Origin: an uncultured Pseudorhodobacter sp.
Lineage (GTDB): Bacteria; Pseudomonadota; Alphaproteobacteria; Rhodobacterales; Rhodobacteraceae
NCBI GenBank assembly: GCA_913062925.1
Contig: CAJXWJ010000004.1
Coordinates: forward strand, 1 to 64,000
Length of the DNA stretch: 64,000 bases
Direction of reading: 5' to 3'
Shown here: positions 1-10,634 of the stretch, one piece after another
Numbering within the stretch: position 1 is the first letter of the stretch
Layout: each line of letters begins with the position of its first letter
Program-made: the position numbers and the translations under genes
Notes under the pieces: model-generated
Told to the model about the DNA's origin: nothing
Databases searched by the model: none
The model's input: only the letters and a program-made list of their open reading frames with translations

Positions 1-752
<752 letters not shown>

Positions 753-763
753 GGGGGCGTCAG

Positions 764-1516
764 TTGCTGGCATATCAACGCAAAGGCCAAGGCCCGACAT
801 TGGTTTTGGTGCATGGCTATCTGGCCGGCAGCGCGATTTGGGCGGCCCAGATTGAGGCCTTCAGCCGCGATTATGATGTGATCTGCCCCGATCTTGCAGG
901 CTTTGGCGCCAGCGCCGATCTGACCGCCCCCGACAGCATTCAGGGCCATGCGCAGCTGGTGCTGGATCTGCTTGATCACCTGCAAATCGACCAGTTTGAT
1001 CTGCTGGGGCATTCGATGGGCGGGATGATTGTGCAGTCCATGGCCGTGATGGCGCCCGCGCGTCTGCGCAGTCTGATCCTTTACGGCACCGGCCCGCAGG
1101 GGGTTCTACCCGGCCGGTTCGAGACCATCGCGCAATCGCGTGCAAGGATCACCGAGCAAGGTCTGGCAACCACCGCCCGACGCATTGCCGCGACTTGGTT
1201 CTTAGAGGGCGAGAAAGCCGCAGGCTTTGCCCTTTGCGACAGGCTTGGCCAACAGGCATGCCTGCAAGCAGCTTTGGCCAGCTTGACAGCTTGGGAAGGC
1301 TGGGATGGCCGCAGCAGCCTTGCCGATATCACTGCGCGGACGCTGGTTTTATGGGGCAGCCAAGATCGCTCTTATGATTGGTCGCAACCCGAAGCACTTT
1401 GGCGCGGCATCGCAGACGCCGACCTAGCGGTGGTGCCAAATTGCGCCCATAACGTGCATCTAGAAAAGCCGAAACTTTTCAACACCTTGCTGGCCGATTT
1501 TTTACGCGGCACATGA
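764..1516 (+). CDS. Alpha/beta-hydrolase
   Basis: A 250-residue alpha/beta-hydrolase fold enzyme, cytoplasmic (no signal peptide). The oxyanion-hole LVHG motif is at about residue 15, the nucleophile elbow GHSMGG puts Ser at 84, the acid is Asp201 in GSQDRS and the base is His229 in NCAHNVHLE. The pattern is that of small esterases and enol-lactonases; the substrate cannot be told. The start is TTG at 764, chosen because a G-rich stretch (GGGGGG) lies about 7 bases upstream and there is no earlier in-frame start after the preceding stop, 11 bases away. It is therefore probably cotranscribed with the HpsN-like dehydrogenase and may act in the same catabolic route, which is inference. Confidence 0.8.
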   Translation: MLAYQRKGQGPTLVLVHGYLAGSAIWAAQIEAFSRDYDVICPDLAGFGASADLTAPDSIQGHAQLVLDLLDHLQIDQFDLLGHSMGGMIVQSMAVMAPARLRSLILYGTGPQGVLPGRFETIAQSRARITEQGLATTARRIAATWFLEGEKAAGFALCDRLGQQACLQAALASLTAWEGWDGRSSLADITARTLVLWGSQDRSYDWSQPEALWRGIADADLAVVPNCAHNVHLEKPKLFNTLLADFLRGT

Positions 1517-1755
1517 TGGCTAGGCCCTAAGATCTGCCCCGCAGGCTTTGTGCGGTTTGCAATGCCCCGCTTGCCACTTTACCGTGGCTGAACCTTGCCA
1601 GCACGACAACCGCAGACAGGCGCGCCAGAGCCTCTGAAAAACCTACCTCTGCCGCGTGAATATGCAGTGTCCCCCTTGATCCATGTCAAAATTCCGACGA
1701 TCCTGCCTGCCTTATGCGGGCGATTGATGGGCGGTGTATCCCAGAGGAGATGACG

Positions 1756-2463
1756 ATGACGACCGAAGAATTGCGGGCAATCGCCAAACGAGAGATGCCG
1801 CAGATCAAAGTTGAAACTGTGGCGGGCAGCTATCGTTGGAACGTGATTGACAGCCTTCCCGGCAATCGACACATCGGCATCGAACTTGGCGTTGCGGGTG
1901 GCTCGTTTTCGGCGCGCATGATGCGTTCTGGCAAGTTCAAACGCTTTTACGGCGTCGATATTTACGGCGATGGACATACCGTTGTTGAATATAAAAAGGC
2001 CCTGCGCAGCGTCGGCCTTAACCGCAACTTTCACCTTTTGCGGATGACGTTCGATCAAGCGCTGGATCTATTTCCCGATCAGTTTTTCGATTTCATCTAT
2101 GCAGACGGCTATGCCCACACCGGCGAAGAAGGCGGTCAAACCTTGCTGAATTGGTACGCTAAATTAAAGCCGGGTGGCGTGATGGCGGGGGACGACTACG
2201 ATCCAGAGGCTTGGCCCTTGGTTGTTTGGGCCGTTCACAACTTGGCAGATCAGCTTGGCGTCGATCTGAAAATCACGGATTTAACGGTGGATGAGACTTA
2301 CAACCGCTATCGCTCTTGGTATTTTACCAAGCCCGAAGGCCCAGAGCCCGAACTGCGGCCAAGCCCTTTGCTTGTCCAGTTTGGAAACCAAGAAAAAGCT
2401 GCACGCGCAGAAAAGAACAAGGAAAAAATCGCGGCCAAGCGCGCGCGACATGGATCGTCTTGA
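1756..2463 (+). CDS. Class I SAM-dependent methyltransferase
   Basis: A 235-residue cytoplasmic methyltransferase. The SAM-binding motif I is GIELGVAGGS at residues 41-50, followed by VDIYGDG (motif II acid) and DFIYADGYAHTGEEG (motif IV region), then LKPGGVMAGDDY as the post-motif strand. This is the layout of the Methyltransf_24 type, often found with polysaccharide or lipid decoration; the acceptor is unknown. The C-terminal 30 residues are Lys/Glu/Arg rich and probably a helix or tail. The start at 1756 is chosen over ATG 1750 because the AGAGGAG ribosome-binding site at 1743-1749 is correctly spaced only for 1756. It stands alone, about 240 bases after the hydrolase. Confidence 0.75.
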   Translation: MTTEELRAIAKREMPQIKVETVAGSYRWNVIDSLPGNRHIGIELGVAGGSFSARMMRSGKFKRFYGVDIYGDGHTVVEYKKALRSVGLNRNFHLLRMTFDQALDLFPDQFFDFIYADGYAHTGEEGGQTLLNWYAKLKPGGVMAGDDYDPEAWPLVVWAVHNLADQLGVDLKITDLTVDETYNRYRSWYFTKPEGPEPELRPSPLLVQFGNQEKAARAEKNKEKIAAKRARHGSS

Positions 2464-2703
2464 ATGAGCCGCTTCGGGGTCTTAGGGCCCTCTCGTTGCC
2501 AGAGATTAATGCGCCCATCCCCCTTCAAATCAATCTTTTCTGGAAACCCCCTCATACCGTCAGATGCTTCGCTGCTTGATGGTCCGGTATGCTCGGAGTT
2601 CTGTGTGAAATTTGTAAAGGATTTGCACACAGGCAAAACGGCGAAAAAACTGCGCTTTCTGGAAAACGTGTATCTTTAAGATATTGATTTTATTTAGTAA
2701 TTT

Positions 2704-2780
2704 TGGTGACTCCGGCGGGATTCGAACCTGCAACCTGTCCCTTAGGAGGGGACTGCTCTATCCAGTTGAGCCACGGAGCC
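2704..2780 (-). tRNA. tRNA-Arg (anticodon CCU)
   Basis: On the minus strand the 77 bases fold as a full cloverleaf: acceptor GGCTCCG/CGGAGTC (one G-U), D stem GCTC/GAGC, anticodon stem GTCCC/GGGAC with loop CTCCTAA, T stem GCAGG/CCTGC with loop TTCGAAT, discriminator A and an encoded CCA (2704-2706). The anticodon CCT (plus-strand 2744-2746) reads AGG codons. A weak promoter candidate upstream on the minus strand is TTGCAT (2812-2817) and AAATAG (2789-2794). No integrase or att-like duplication of the 3' end is visible beside it. Confidence 0.97.
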
Positions 2781-2847
2781 ACTCTGCTCTATTTGCGGAA
2801 AAAACCGCAAAGATGCAACAGGCTGTTGAGGTGATTTTGGAAAGGTA

Positions 2848-2881
2848 AGGGGGAGTGAATTTTTGGCCCACCACTCCCCCT
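2848..2881 (+). promoter_or_regulatory. 10-bp hairpin masking RBS and start of a small ORF
   Basis: The arms 2848-2857 (AGGGGGAGTG) and 2872-2881 (CACTCCCCCT) are a perfect 10-bp inverted repeat with a 14-base loop. There is no T-run on either side, so it does not look like a terminator. The left arm contains the G-rich Shine-Dalgarno and the GTG (2855-2857) of the possible small ORF 2855-3025, so in RNA the start would be hidden in the stem. A protein-binding operator is the other possibility. Confidence 0.4.
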
Positions 2882-3025
2882 AAGGTCCGTCGCGTCTGGG
2901 TTGAGAGCTTGCAGGACGCGCAGGATATCGTCGGCCTTAAGACCGTTACCGCTAACATAGCTGATATTGTAGGCTTGGACAAGCGCTCTTTTAGCGGTAA
3001 CACTAGCGCACGCCAGAACAGATAG
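2855..3025 (+). CDS. Possible 56-aa small protein upstream of the LacI regulator
   Basis: GTG at 2855 is preceded directly by GGTAAGGGGGA and opens a 56-codon frame to TAG at 3023-3025, ending 11 bases before the regulator start at 3037. The product is soluble with balanced composition, including the stretch VESLQDAQDIVGLKTVTAN, and about two thirds of third positions are G or C, as in real genes nearby. I do not recognise a family. It may be a true small gene cotranscribed with the regulator, a gene remnant, or chance. The complementary strand also reads as plausible protein but lacks a convincing start, which weakens the case. The SD-to-start spacing is unusually short. Confidence 0.33.
   Translation: MNFWPTTPPKVRRVWVESLQDAQDIVGLKTVTANIADIVGLDKRSFSGNTSARQNR
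2944..3003 (+). promoter_or_regulatory. Paired LacI/GntR-type operators with promoter candidate
   Basis: TTACCGCTAA (2946-2955) and its exact reverse complement TTAGCGGTAA (2991-3000) lie 45 bp apart just ahead of the regulator. Written in one orientation they are ATGTTA-GCGG-TAACGG and TTTTTA-GCGG-TAACAC-like, close to the ATGTTA-N4-TAACAT palindrome I recall for E. coli GntR/IdnR operators; a central CG-rich core is typical for the LacI family. A promoter candidate TTGGAC (2975-2980), 17-base spacer, TAACAC (2998-3003) overlaps the second site. The simplest reading is autoregulation with looping between two sites. Both lie inside the possible small ORF 2855-3025. Confidence 0.42.
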
Positions 3026-3036
3026 GCCCAGACAAC

Positions 3037-4068
3037 GTGAGCATCCCACCGATTTCCGATCCCCGCCGCACCTTGACCCTTCGCGATGTCTCCGAGGCCT
3101 CGGGGGTCAGCGAAATGACTGTCAGCCGCGTGCTGCGCAACCGCGGCGATGTCTCGGAAAGCACCCGCGAACGTGTGTTGGAAGCGGCGCGGCGGCTGGG
3201 CTATGTGCCCAACAAAATCGCAGGAGCGCTGGCCAGTCAGCGGGTAAATCTTGTGGCGGTGATCATCCCCTCGATGTCGAATATGGTCTTTCCCGAGGTG
3301 ATGACCGGCATTTCGGACACGCTGGAAGATACTGGCCTGCAACCCGTTGTCGGCATTACCAATTACTCGCCAGACCGCGAAGAATCCGTGCTTTACGAGA
3401 TGCTGTCCTGGCGGCCATCGGGCGTGATTATCGCGGGGCTGGAACATACCGAAGCCGCACGCGCGATGATGGCGCAGGCCGGCATTCCGATTGTCGAGAT
3501 CATGGATATCGACGGCACGCCCGTAGATTCCGCCGTTGGCATTTCGCATCGCCGCGCGGGCCGCAAAATGGCCGAAGCGATTATCGCCGCGGGCTATCGC
3601 AACATCGCCTTCCTTGGCACGATGATGCCCTATGATCACCGCGCTCGCAAACGGCTGGAGGGCTTTGAAGAGGCTTTGGCAAAGGCCGGTCTGACGTTGG
3701 TCGATCGCGAGTTTTACTCGGGCGGCTCGGCTCTGCTGAAAGGGCGCGAGATGACCGAAGCGGTGCTAACCCGCAGCCCACAGGTGGATTTTTTGTATTA
3801 TTCCAATGATATGATTGGCGCTGGTGGACTTTTGTACTGCCTGCATAAGGGCATTGATGTGCCCGGCCAAATCGGTCTTGCGGGGTTCAACGGCGTCGAA
3901 TTGCTGGATGGTTTGCCGCGCAAACTGGCCACGATGGATGCCTGTCGCCACGAAATAGGCCGCCGTGCCGCAGCCATCATTGCAGGCAAGGCACAAGGCG
4001 AGGTGATCGGCGGCGAGGTTGTCGAGCTGTCACCAACCTTGCAGCGCGGCGATACCATTCGCAACTAA
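3037..4068 (+). CDS. LacI-family transcriptional regulator, GntR-like
   Basis: A 343-residue DNA-binding regulator. The N-terminal helix-turn-helix (about residues 14-36, LRDVSEASGVSEMTVSRVL) and hinge helix (NKIAGALASQ) are followed by a periplasmic-binding-protein-like effector domain from about residue 65 to the end. Wording such as MLSWRPSGVIIAGLEHT and GIPIVEIMD closely follows E. coli GntR, so gluconate or a related sugar acid is the likely inducer; that is inference. GTG at 3037 is the best start though its ribosome-binding site is weak. No gluconate kinase or permease is adjacent, so it either acts at a distance or mainly on itself through the two operator-like sites upstream. Confidence 0.85.
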   Translation: MSIPPISDPRRTLTLRDVSEASGVSEMTVSRVLRNRGDVSESTRERVLEAARRLGYVPNKIAGALASQRVNLVAVIIPSMSNMVFPEVMTGISDTLEDTGLQPVVGITNYSPDREESVLYEMLSWRPSGVIIAGLEHTEAARAMMAQAGIPIVEIMDIDGTPVDSAVGISHRRAGRKMAEAIIAAGYRNIAFLGTMMPYDHRARKRLEGFEEALAKAGLTLVDREFYSGGSALLKGREMTEAVLTRSPQVDFLYYSNDMIGAGGLLYCLHKGIDVPGQIGLAGFNGVELLDGLPRKLATMDACRHEIGRRAAAIIAGKAQGEVIGGEVVELSPTLQRGDTIRN

Positions 4069-4124
4069 CTGCCTTTGACCAAACTCGTTTTCCCGTGGCG
4101 TTTTACCAGTAGATCGGATCTTTC

Positions 4125-4889
4125 ATGAAAAAACCGAGCAGCAAAACCCGCTCTCGCATCGCCCCGCATGTGCAGAAATGGATCAGCGATCCCGCCAGCT
4201 TTGCACTGCCCGAAGGCGTGGAAACGCGTCAGGTCAGCCTCCCCGATCACGAGGTGATCTTTGCCTTTTCCAACCCCGAGGACCGTATCCAGCGCAAGCA
4301 TCGCCGTGGCAAATATTACGAGCCAGACGAGCTTGAGGCGATCCGCGCCTATCTGAAACCAGGTGATGTGTTTTGCGATTTGGGCACCAATATTGGCAAT
4401 CACACGCTGTTTGCCTTGCTGAGTCTGGGGGCATCGAAATCCATTGTCGTAGAGCCAAATGTCGCAGCCTACGCGCTTTTGGTGGCCAATCTTGTGCTAA
4501 ACGGCCTGCTTGACCGCGTTGACACCCAGCATCTTGGGCTTGGGGTCGGGCGTAAGGCCTCGGGCGGCTTTGGCATGTCCGTGCCAGAAAAGAACCTTGG
4601 CGCAGGCACGCTTAAGGCCGGAACCGGCGATATCGAGATCAAGACCGGCGACGCACTGCTGGCAGATCAGCAGGTCGATTTTATCAAGATCGACGTCGAA
4701 GGCATGGAGATTGATGTCATTGAGGGCCTGCGCCAAACCATCGCCCGCTGCAAACCGCGGATCTTCGTTGAAATCGACCGAGAGAATAATACCGAATTTT
4801 GCGCGCTGATGGCCGAGCTTGGCTATGTTGAGGCGCTAGAGGTGCGCAAGCTCCGCTTTAACCGAAACGCGATTTTTGTGCCAGCATGA
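4125..4889 (+). CDS. FkbM-family methyltransferase
   Basis: A 254-residue SAM-dependent O-methyltransferase. Motif I is DVFCDLGTNIGNHTL at residues 81-95, the ribose-binding acid is in VVEPN (about 108-112), and the FkbM signature DFIKIDVEGMEIDVIEG is at about residues 186-202. FkbM proteins methylate hydroxyls of polyketides, sugars or cell-surface glycans; the acceptor here is unknown. There is no signal peptide or membrane segment. It is 56 bases downstream of the regulator and may share its transcript. No glycosyltransferase neighbours suggest a larger cluster. Confidence 0.82.
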   Translation: MKKPSSKTRSRIAPHVQKWISDPASFALPEGVETRQVSLPDHEVIFAFSNPEDRIQRKHRRGKYYEPDELEAIRAYLKPGDVFCDLGTNIGNHTLFALLSLGASKSIVVEPNVAAYALLVANLVLNGLLDRVDTQHLGLGVGRKASGGFGMSVPEKNLGAGTLKAGTGDIEIKTGDALLADQQVDFIKIDVEGMEIDVIEGLRQTIARCKPRIFVEIDRENNTEFCALMAELGYVEALEVRKLRFNRNAIFVPA

Positions 4890-4965
4890 CCGCGGCGGCG
4901 CCGCAAGACTGATCCAAAGACGGGCGCCCTGCGTAGAGTTTGTAGGTGTTTAAAGGAGATGTTCA

Positions 4966-5508
4966 ATGGTCGTTTCGCGCCGCATGATGGTTATGTCCCT
5001 GCTGACTGCCCCCGCCGCTTTGGGGGTCTTGCCGGCTCTGGCCGCCAGCTCTGCCCCAGGCTTCAGCTTTGAGTCGATCGACGGCGGCAGCTATGACACC
5101 GCGCAATGGCGCGGCAAGCCGGTACTGGTGGTCAATACGGCCTCGATGTGTGGCTACACGCCGCAATATGCCGATTTGCAAGCGCTGTCCGATCTGCTGG
5201 GCGCGCGGGCGGTGGTGCTTGCGGTTCCGTCGAACGACTTCAACCAAGAGCTTGCCAGCGAGGCTGAGGTGAAGAACTTTTGCGCGCTGAACTATGATCT
5301 GACTTTGCCAATGACCACGATCACCCATGTTGCCAAGGGCGATGTTCATCCGTTTTACGCTTGGGCAAAGGCGCAGAGCGGGTTCAAGCCCGGCTGGAAC
5401 TTTAACAAGGTCTTGTTGGATAAAGACGGCAATATCGTCAAATCTTGGGGATCAAACGCCAAGCCGATGGGTCCTGTAAAAGAGGCGATGGAGGCCTTGC
5501 TGGGCTAA
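4966..5508 (+). CDS. Exported glutathione peroxidase-like protein
   Basis: A 180-residue thiol peroxidase of the GPx family with an N-terminal export signal: basic SRR, hydrophobic core LLTAPAALGVLPAL, cleavage likely after ALA at about residue 27, so the enzyme should act in the periplasm. The peroxidatic cysteine is Cys62 in NTASMCGYTPQY, the tetrad Gln is in SNDFNQE and the Trp-Asn pair in GWNFNK. It uses Cys, not selenocysteine, and probably draws electrons from a thioredoxin-like partner rather than glutathione. An AAAGGAG ribosome-binding site precedes ATG 4966. Its stop is 6 bases from that of the convergent fadH. Confidence 0.88.
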   Translation: MVVSRRMMVMSLLTAPAALGVLPALAASSAPGFSFESIDGGSYDTAQWRGKPVLVVNTASMCGYTPQYADLQALSDLLGARAVVLAVPSNDFNQELASEAEVKNFCALNYDLTLPMTTITHVAKGDVHPFYAWAKAQSGFKPGWNFNKVLLDKDGNIVKSWGSNAKPMGPVKEAMEALLG

Positions 5509-5514
5509 GGCCGC

Positions 5515-7578
<2,064 letters not shown>

Positions 7579-7583
7579 TCACC

Positions 7584-7955
7584 CTACTGCGCTGTCTCTA
7601 CGCAATGCCGCCGGAAGGCCCGCTTAAGCATATCAAGTTCGGCCCGCAGCAGATCGACCTCTGCCCGCAGATCGTCTTCCATGGCAACACCCGTAATCAC
7701 CGAGAAATGCTGTAACTTTTCGCCGGTCGCAAGATTGCGGATCAAAAAGGTCTGCACCCCCTCTGATAAAACCTCGATCGGGATCGGCACCCGCACCAGC
7801 CAATCGCCCTCACGCTCGGGCACGCGGGTCACGCTTAGTCCGGCCACGACCTGCTCTAGATGCACCACCTCCAACTCAGGTTCGGCGGCGATGCCGGTCA
7901 GCACCCCCTCCCAAATGCCCGAGCGGATCCTTGTCTTTGTCAGTTTAGCGTCCAT
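7584..7955 (-). CDS. Conserved hypothetical protein, 123 aa
   Basis: I do not recognise the family. The protein is acidic, soluble and without signal peptide; residues 1-85 look like a beta-rich domain (EVVHLEQV, WLVRVPIPIEVLSEG), followed by a C-terminal amphipathic helix rich in Leu, Glu and Arg (DDLRAEVDLLRAELDMLKR) that could form a coiled coil. It starts 10 bases after the end of the upstream gene at 7966-8739, so the two are almost surely one operon and probably work together. The composition and third-position GC are like neighbouring genes. No catalytic motif is evident. Confidence 0.7.
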   Translation of the reverse strand: MDAKLTKTRIRSGIWEGVLTGIAAEPELEVVHLEQVVAGLSVTRVPEREGDWLVRVPIPIEVLSEGVQTFLIRNLATGEKLQHFSVITGVAMEDDLRAEVDLLRAELDMLKRAFRRHCVETAQ

Positions 7956-7965
7956 TCTGCGGCCT

Positions 7966-8739
7966 TTACAGTTCTGCGCGGGGGCGGCGGCTAAGGGTGA
8001 TATCCCGCAAGATGATTTGATTCATCTCGGGGCCTTCGAAGATCAGATCAACCCATAGCCGTTCGACCCGACGCTCATTTATCTTTGAATAGGCAAGATC
8101 AAATTCGACCATCACCTCTTCCTCATTCAGGGGCAGTTCGCGCACGATCTGTTCGACATTGGGACCGTGCTTGATGTTCAATCTGGCGAAAATCTCCAGC
8201 GGTTTTTCCATCTCGACGATCACATCCATGCGAATGACATGCTTTTGCTTTAGGCCGCGCGCCGCATCTTCTGGCAGGTCAACGACCAGCGACAGAAACG
8301 AGCCGTCAAAGCGGAAAACGTCCATCCGAAAGCCAAAGGGCGCAATATCCGAAGCCCGCGAGTTGCGGATCTGGCGCACGGTCAGTTCAGAGCGGCGGCA
8401 ATCGTGAAACAGCGTCGCGCCGTCAAAAATCTCGGACTTACCAGAGACGCTGGCAAAGCCTGGAATGGGCAGCGGGCCCTTCCAAAGATCAGGCCGCCAG
8501 GTCCAATCGGTGCCAGGGGGTTTGCGGATGATGTTCGAACCGATGACCGGCAACGCAAGCCGATGGTCGGCGGCATGGATCACCCGATCCAGATTGCGCC
8601 GAAGCGCGCGTGCCCGGCCGCGCAAGCCGCGCAAAGCATCCAGATCAGCCGTCTCTGCCTGATCGCCCGCAAAGCTCCAGTGCCGCAACACCCGCCGATG
8701 CAGATAGCTGTCGACAAACCTTGTCAAAATGCGCCGCAT
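7966..8739 (-). CDS. Conserved hypothetical protein, 257 aa (DUF6478-like?)
   Basis: A cytoplasmic-looking protein with an Arg-rich N-terminus (MRRILTRFVDSYLHRRV, then RGLRGRARALRRNLD) and a beta-rich C-terminal half that contains conserved-looking segments such as DWTWRPDLWKG and RPDLWKGPLPIPGF. I associate this pattern with a Rhodobacteraceae family annotated DUF6478, but from memory only. The ATG at 8739 is preferred to GTG 8760 because AGAGGG lies 4 bases ahead of it. It is the first gene of a two-gene operon with 7584-7955. Function is unknown; the N-terminal charge could allow nucleic-acid or membrane-surface contact. Confidence 0.65.
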   Translation of the reverse strand: MRRILTRFVDSYLHRRVLRHWSFAGDQAETADLDALRGLRGRARALRRNLDRVIHAADHRLALPVIGSNIIRKPPGTDWTWRPDLWKGPLPIPGFASVSGKSEIFDGATLFHDCRRSELTVRQIRNSRASDIAPFGFRMDVFRFDGSFLSLVVDLPEDAARGLKQKHVIRMDVIVEMEKPLEIFARLNIKHGPNVEQIVRELPLNEEEVMVEFDLAYSKINERRVERLWVDLIFEGPEMNQIILRDITLSRRPRAEL

Positions 8740-8888
8740 GAACCCTCTACTTTTTACCACGGCTTCAAGGCCAAGCCTGACACCGAAACCGAATCTTTTA
8801 TCGCTGCTAAAATGTTAATACTCCATCCATAAGACAAGCCGACAAAGGGCGTCCCTAAAATCTTTCTGCGCCATGTGGCGCGGGCGGT

Positions 8889-9488
8889 CTATCGGTTGGC
8901 CTTTTGCAAGGCGCTGTAGCTGGCTTCTAACAACGCGCGGCCATCCTCGGGCAGCAGCGGATGTTCGACTGTGCCGGTGGCCGATAACGTCACCAAACGG
9001 CCCGATATGGCCGAAATTGCCCGCCAATAGCTGCCGATGGCGGCATCATTCAGATAAAGCCACAGCACAGACTCGCTGCCAGAGGCAGAAATCAGCGTCA
9101 CATCTTCAGCCTTTGCACTGCGACTTAGGGTGGCACGACCCTCTTCAGATTGGAAAAACGCCGCGAGGGCGACACCGCCCGCCGTCATCACCCCGCCCGA
9201 GGCTTCGACGCCGATCGAAATCGTCACCAAAGCCGCCGCGACCTTTGATCGTGCCGAGCATCGCCCCAGAAAAACCACCGCTGTTTGCGCAGAGCCGGCC
9301 GCTGACTGCGGCTCGATACAATAGCCACGCGGCGCGACAACGCGAATGGCACCATCCAAAACCACCGTCTCGGCGCGACCGGACAGCATCGAAAGGCTTG
9401 GCAGACCAGACAGGCCAGAGCCCAGCTGACAGGCTGCCAAACTCAGGCACAGGCCAATCCCTGCTAATCTAACAAAAACGATACGCAT
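8889..9488 (-). CDS. Predicted outer-membrane or periplasmic lipoprotein
   Basis: A 199-residue secreted protein with a type II signal peptide: basic MRIVFVR, hydrophobic core and lipobox LAAC with the lipidated Cys at residue 20. The mature part starts with a Gly/Ser/Leu linker and contains a beta-rich domain with two cysteines (RGYCIEP and LGRCSAR) that could form a disulfide. No family name comes to mind; similar lipoproteins are common in Rhodobacteraceae. It is transcribed away from the M23 peptidase, with 116 bases between the two starts that must hold both promoters. Confidence 0.65.
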   Translation of the reverse strand: MRIVFVRLAGIGLCLSLAACQLGSGLSGLPSLSMLSGRAETVVLDGAIRVVAPRGYCIEPQSAAGSAQTAVVFLGRCSARSKVAAALVTISIGVEASGGVMTAGGVALAAFFQSEEGRATLSRSAKAEDVTLISASGSESVLWLYLNDAAIGSYWRAISAISGRLVTLSATGTVEHPLLPEDGRALLEASYSALQKANR

Positions 9489-9604
9489 AAATACTCGTCA
9501 CAACTGCCCTACCCAAAGGGATAGTCTCCTCGTGGCTTTGCGACAAGGCGGATTGCCAAATTCGGTAAGATCAGGACAGAGTTGTTGCAGAAAAGGGAGC
9601 GAAG

Positions 9605-10501
9605 ATGTCAGACAGTTTTGCCACATATGTTTCAGGTCAGGCCGATCTTTACGCCGCTTTGCGTCAGGTTGCGGCGCAAGGGGCAGAGCTGCCAGCAGTG
9701 ATGCAGGCGCTTTGCGCTGGCGATAGTGTGGCGCAACAGACTGCAAAGCGGTTGCAGGCCGTAGACCAAGGCTTGCTCAGGGCTGTGATGCGGCGGGGGC
9801 GGGGGCTGGACGCGACCCAAGCAGAAGCCGCGGTGCGCGCCTATTTGTCCAAGATCTCACCCGCGCTGTTGTTTGCACCCGATCTGGCTAAAGCCAAGAC
9901 CACCGCCCTGCTAACCGAGGGCCAGCGCCCAGATATGCCCGCTTTTTCTGACCCCAGCTTTGATGCTTGGTTTGCGGCGCAAAAGGTCGATTACGGCCTT
10001 GGCGCTTATGGCGAAAAGCGCAGCGTCTATCAAACCGCGCAGTTCGCCGATGCTGCCAGCCCAGAACGCCGCACGGTTCACACCGGTATTGATATTTTTG
10101 CCCCCGTGATGACGCCGGTTTTTGCGCCTTTGGCCGGTGTGGTCAAATATCTTACCTATAACGCCGATCCTTTGGATTATGGCCACACCCTGATCTTGGA
10201 ACATGCGGCCGAGGGGGTTAGCTTTTACAGTCTTTACGGCCATCTGGCACATAGCCTGCCACAGCTGCTTGCAGTGGGCGATCCGGTGCAGCCTGGCCAG
10301 CATATCGCCGATCTGGGCGATTGGCATGAAAATGGCGGTTGGGCCGCGCATCTGCACTTTCAAATTATGACCGATATGTTGGATCAAACCGGCGGCAATT
10401 TCTATGGTGTCGGCCATGAAAGCCTGTGGGATGTCTGGAGCGGGATCTGCATCGACCCCAATCTGGTGCTGCGCATCCCCGCCGAAAGGTTCGCGCTGTA
10501 A
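9605..10501 (+). CDS. M23 family metallopeptidase (LytM domain) without signal peptide
   Basis: A 298-residue protein. Residues 1-100 are a helical region without known motif; residues about 155-280 form an M23 domain with both zinc motifs intact: HTGIDIF (HxxxD) and AAHLHF (HxH), plus the YGHL segment. M23 enzymes cut peptidoglycan cross-bridges. Unusually, there is no signal peptide or membrane anchor, and AAAGGGAG ahead of ATG 9605 makes a longer N-terminus unlikely. The same kind of M23 module occurs in multidomain fusions with class III aminotransferases and APH kinases in this order, so a cytoplasmic non-wall role is possible. That comparison is from memory. Confidence 0.8.
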   Translation: MSDSFATYVSGQADLYAALRQVAAQGAELPAVMQALCAGDSVAQQTAKRLQAVDQGLLRAVMRRGRGLDATQAEAAVRAYLSKISPALLFAPDLAKAKTTALLTEGQRPDMPAFSDPSFDAWFAAQKVDYGLGAYGEKRSVYQTAQFADAASPERRTVHTGIDIFAPVMTPVFAPLAGVVKYLTYNADPLDYGHTLILEHAAEGVSFYSLYGHLAHSLPQLLAVGDPVQPGQHIADLGDWHENGGWAAHLHFQIMTDMLDQTGGNFYGVGHESLWDVWSGICIDPNLVLRIPAERFAL

Positions 10502-10634
10502 TCCCAGCCGAGTGTTGCCCTGCCTTCAACGATCCTCGCTAAAACCTTTGATAGAACGCAAGCTCGCCGCGTTCTTGCCCGATTTGCGGATCAATAAGGT
10601 CGCATCTGCCCACTCTATTCGCTTGGGGAAAACA

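Noticed and set aside
2464-2679. A 71-codon frame immediately after the methyltransferase stop
   Set aside because: No ribosome-binding site and no gene-like composition; chance frame.
2704-2780. tRNA-Arg as an integration site
   Set aside because: No duplicate of the tRNA 3' end, no integrase and no composition shift beside it.
2789-3049. Minus-strand 86-codon frame upstream of the tRNA
   Set aside because: Part of the product reads like protein, but its only start lies inside the regulator gene without a ribosome-binding site; the plus-strand frame is the better candidate.
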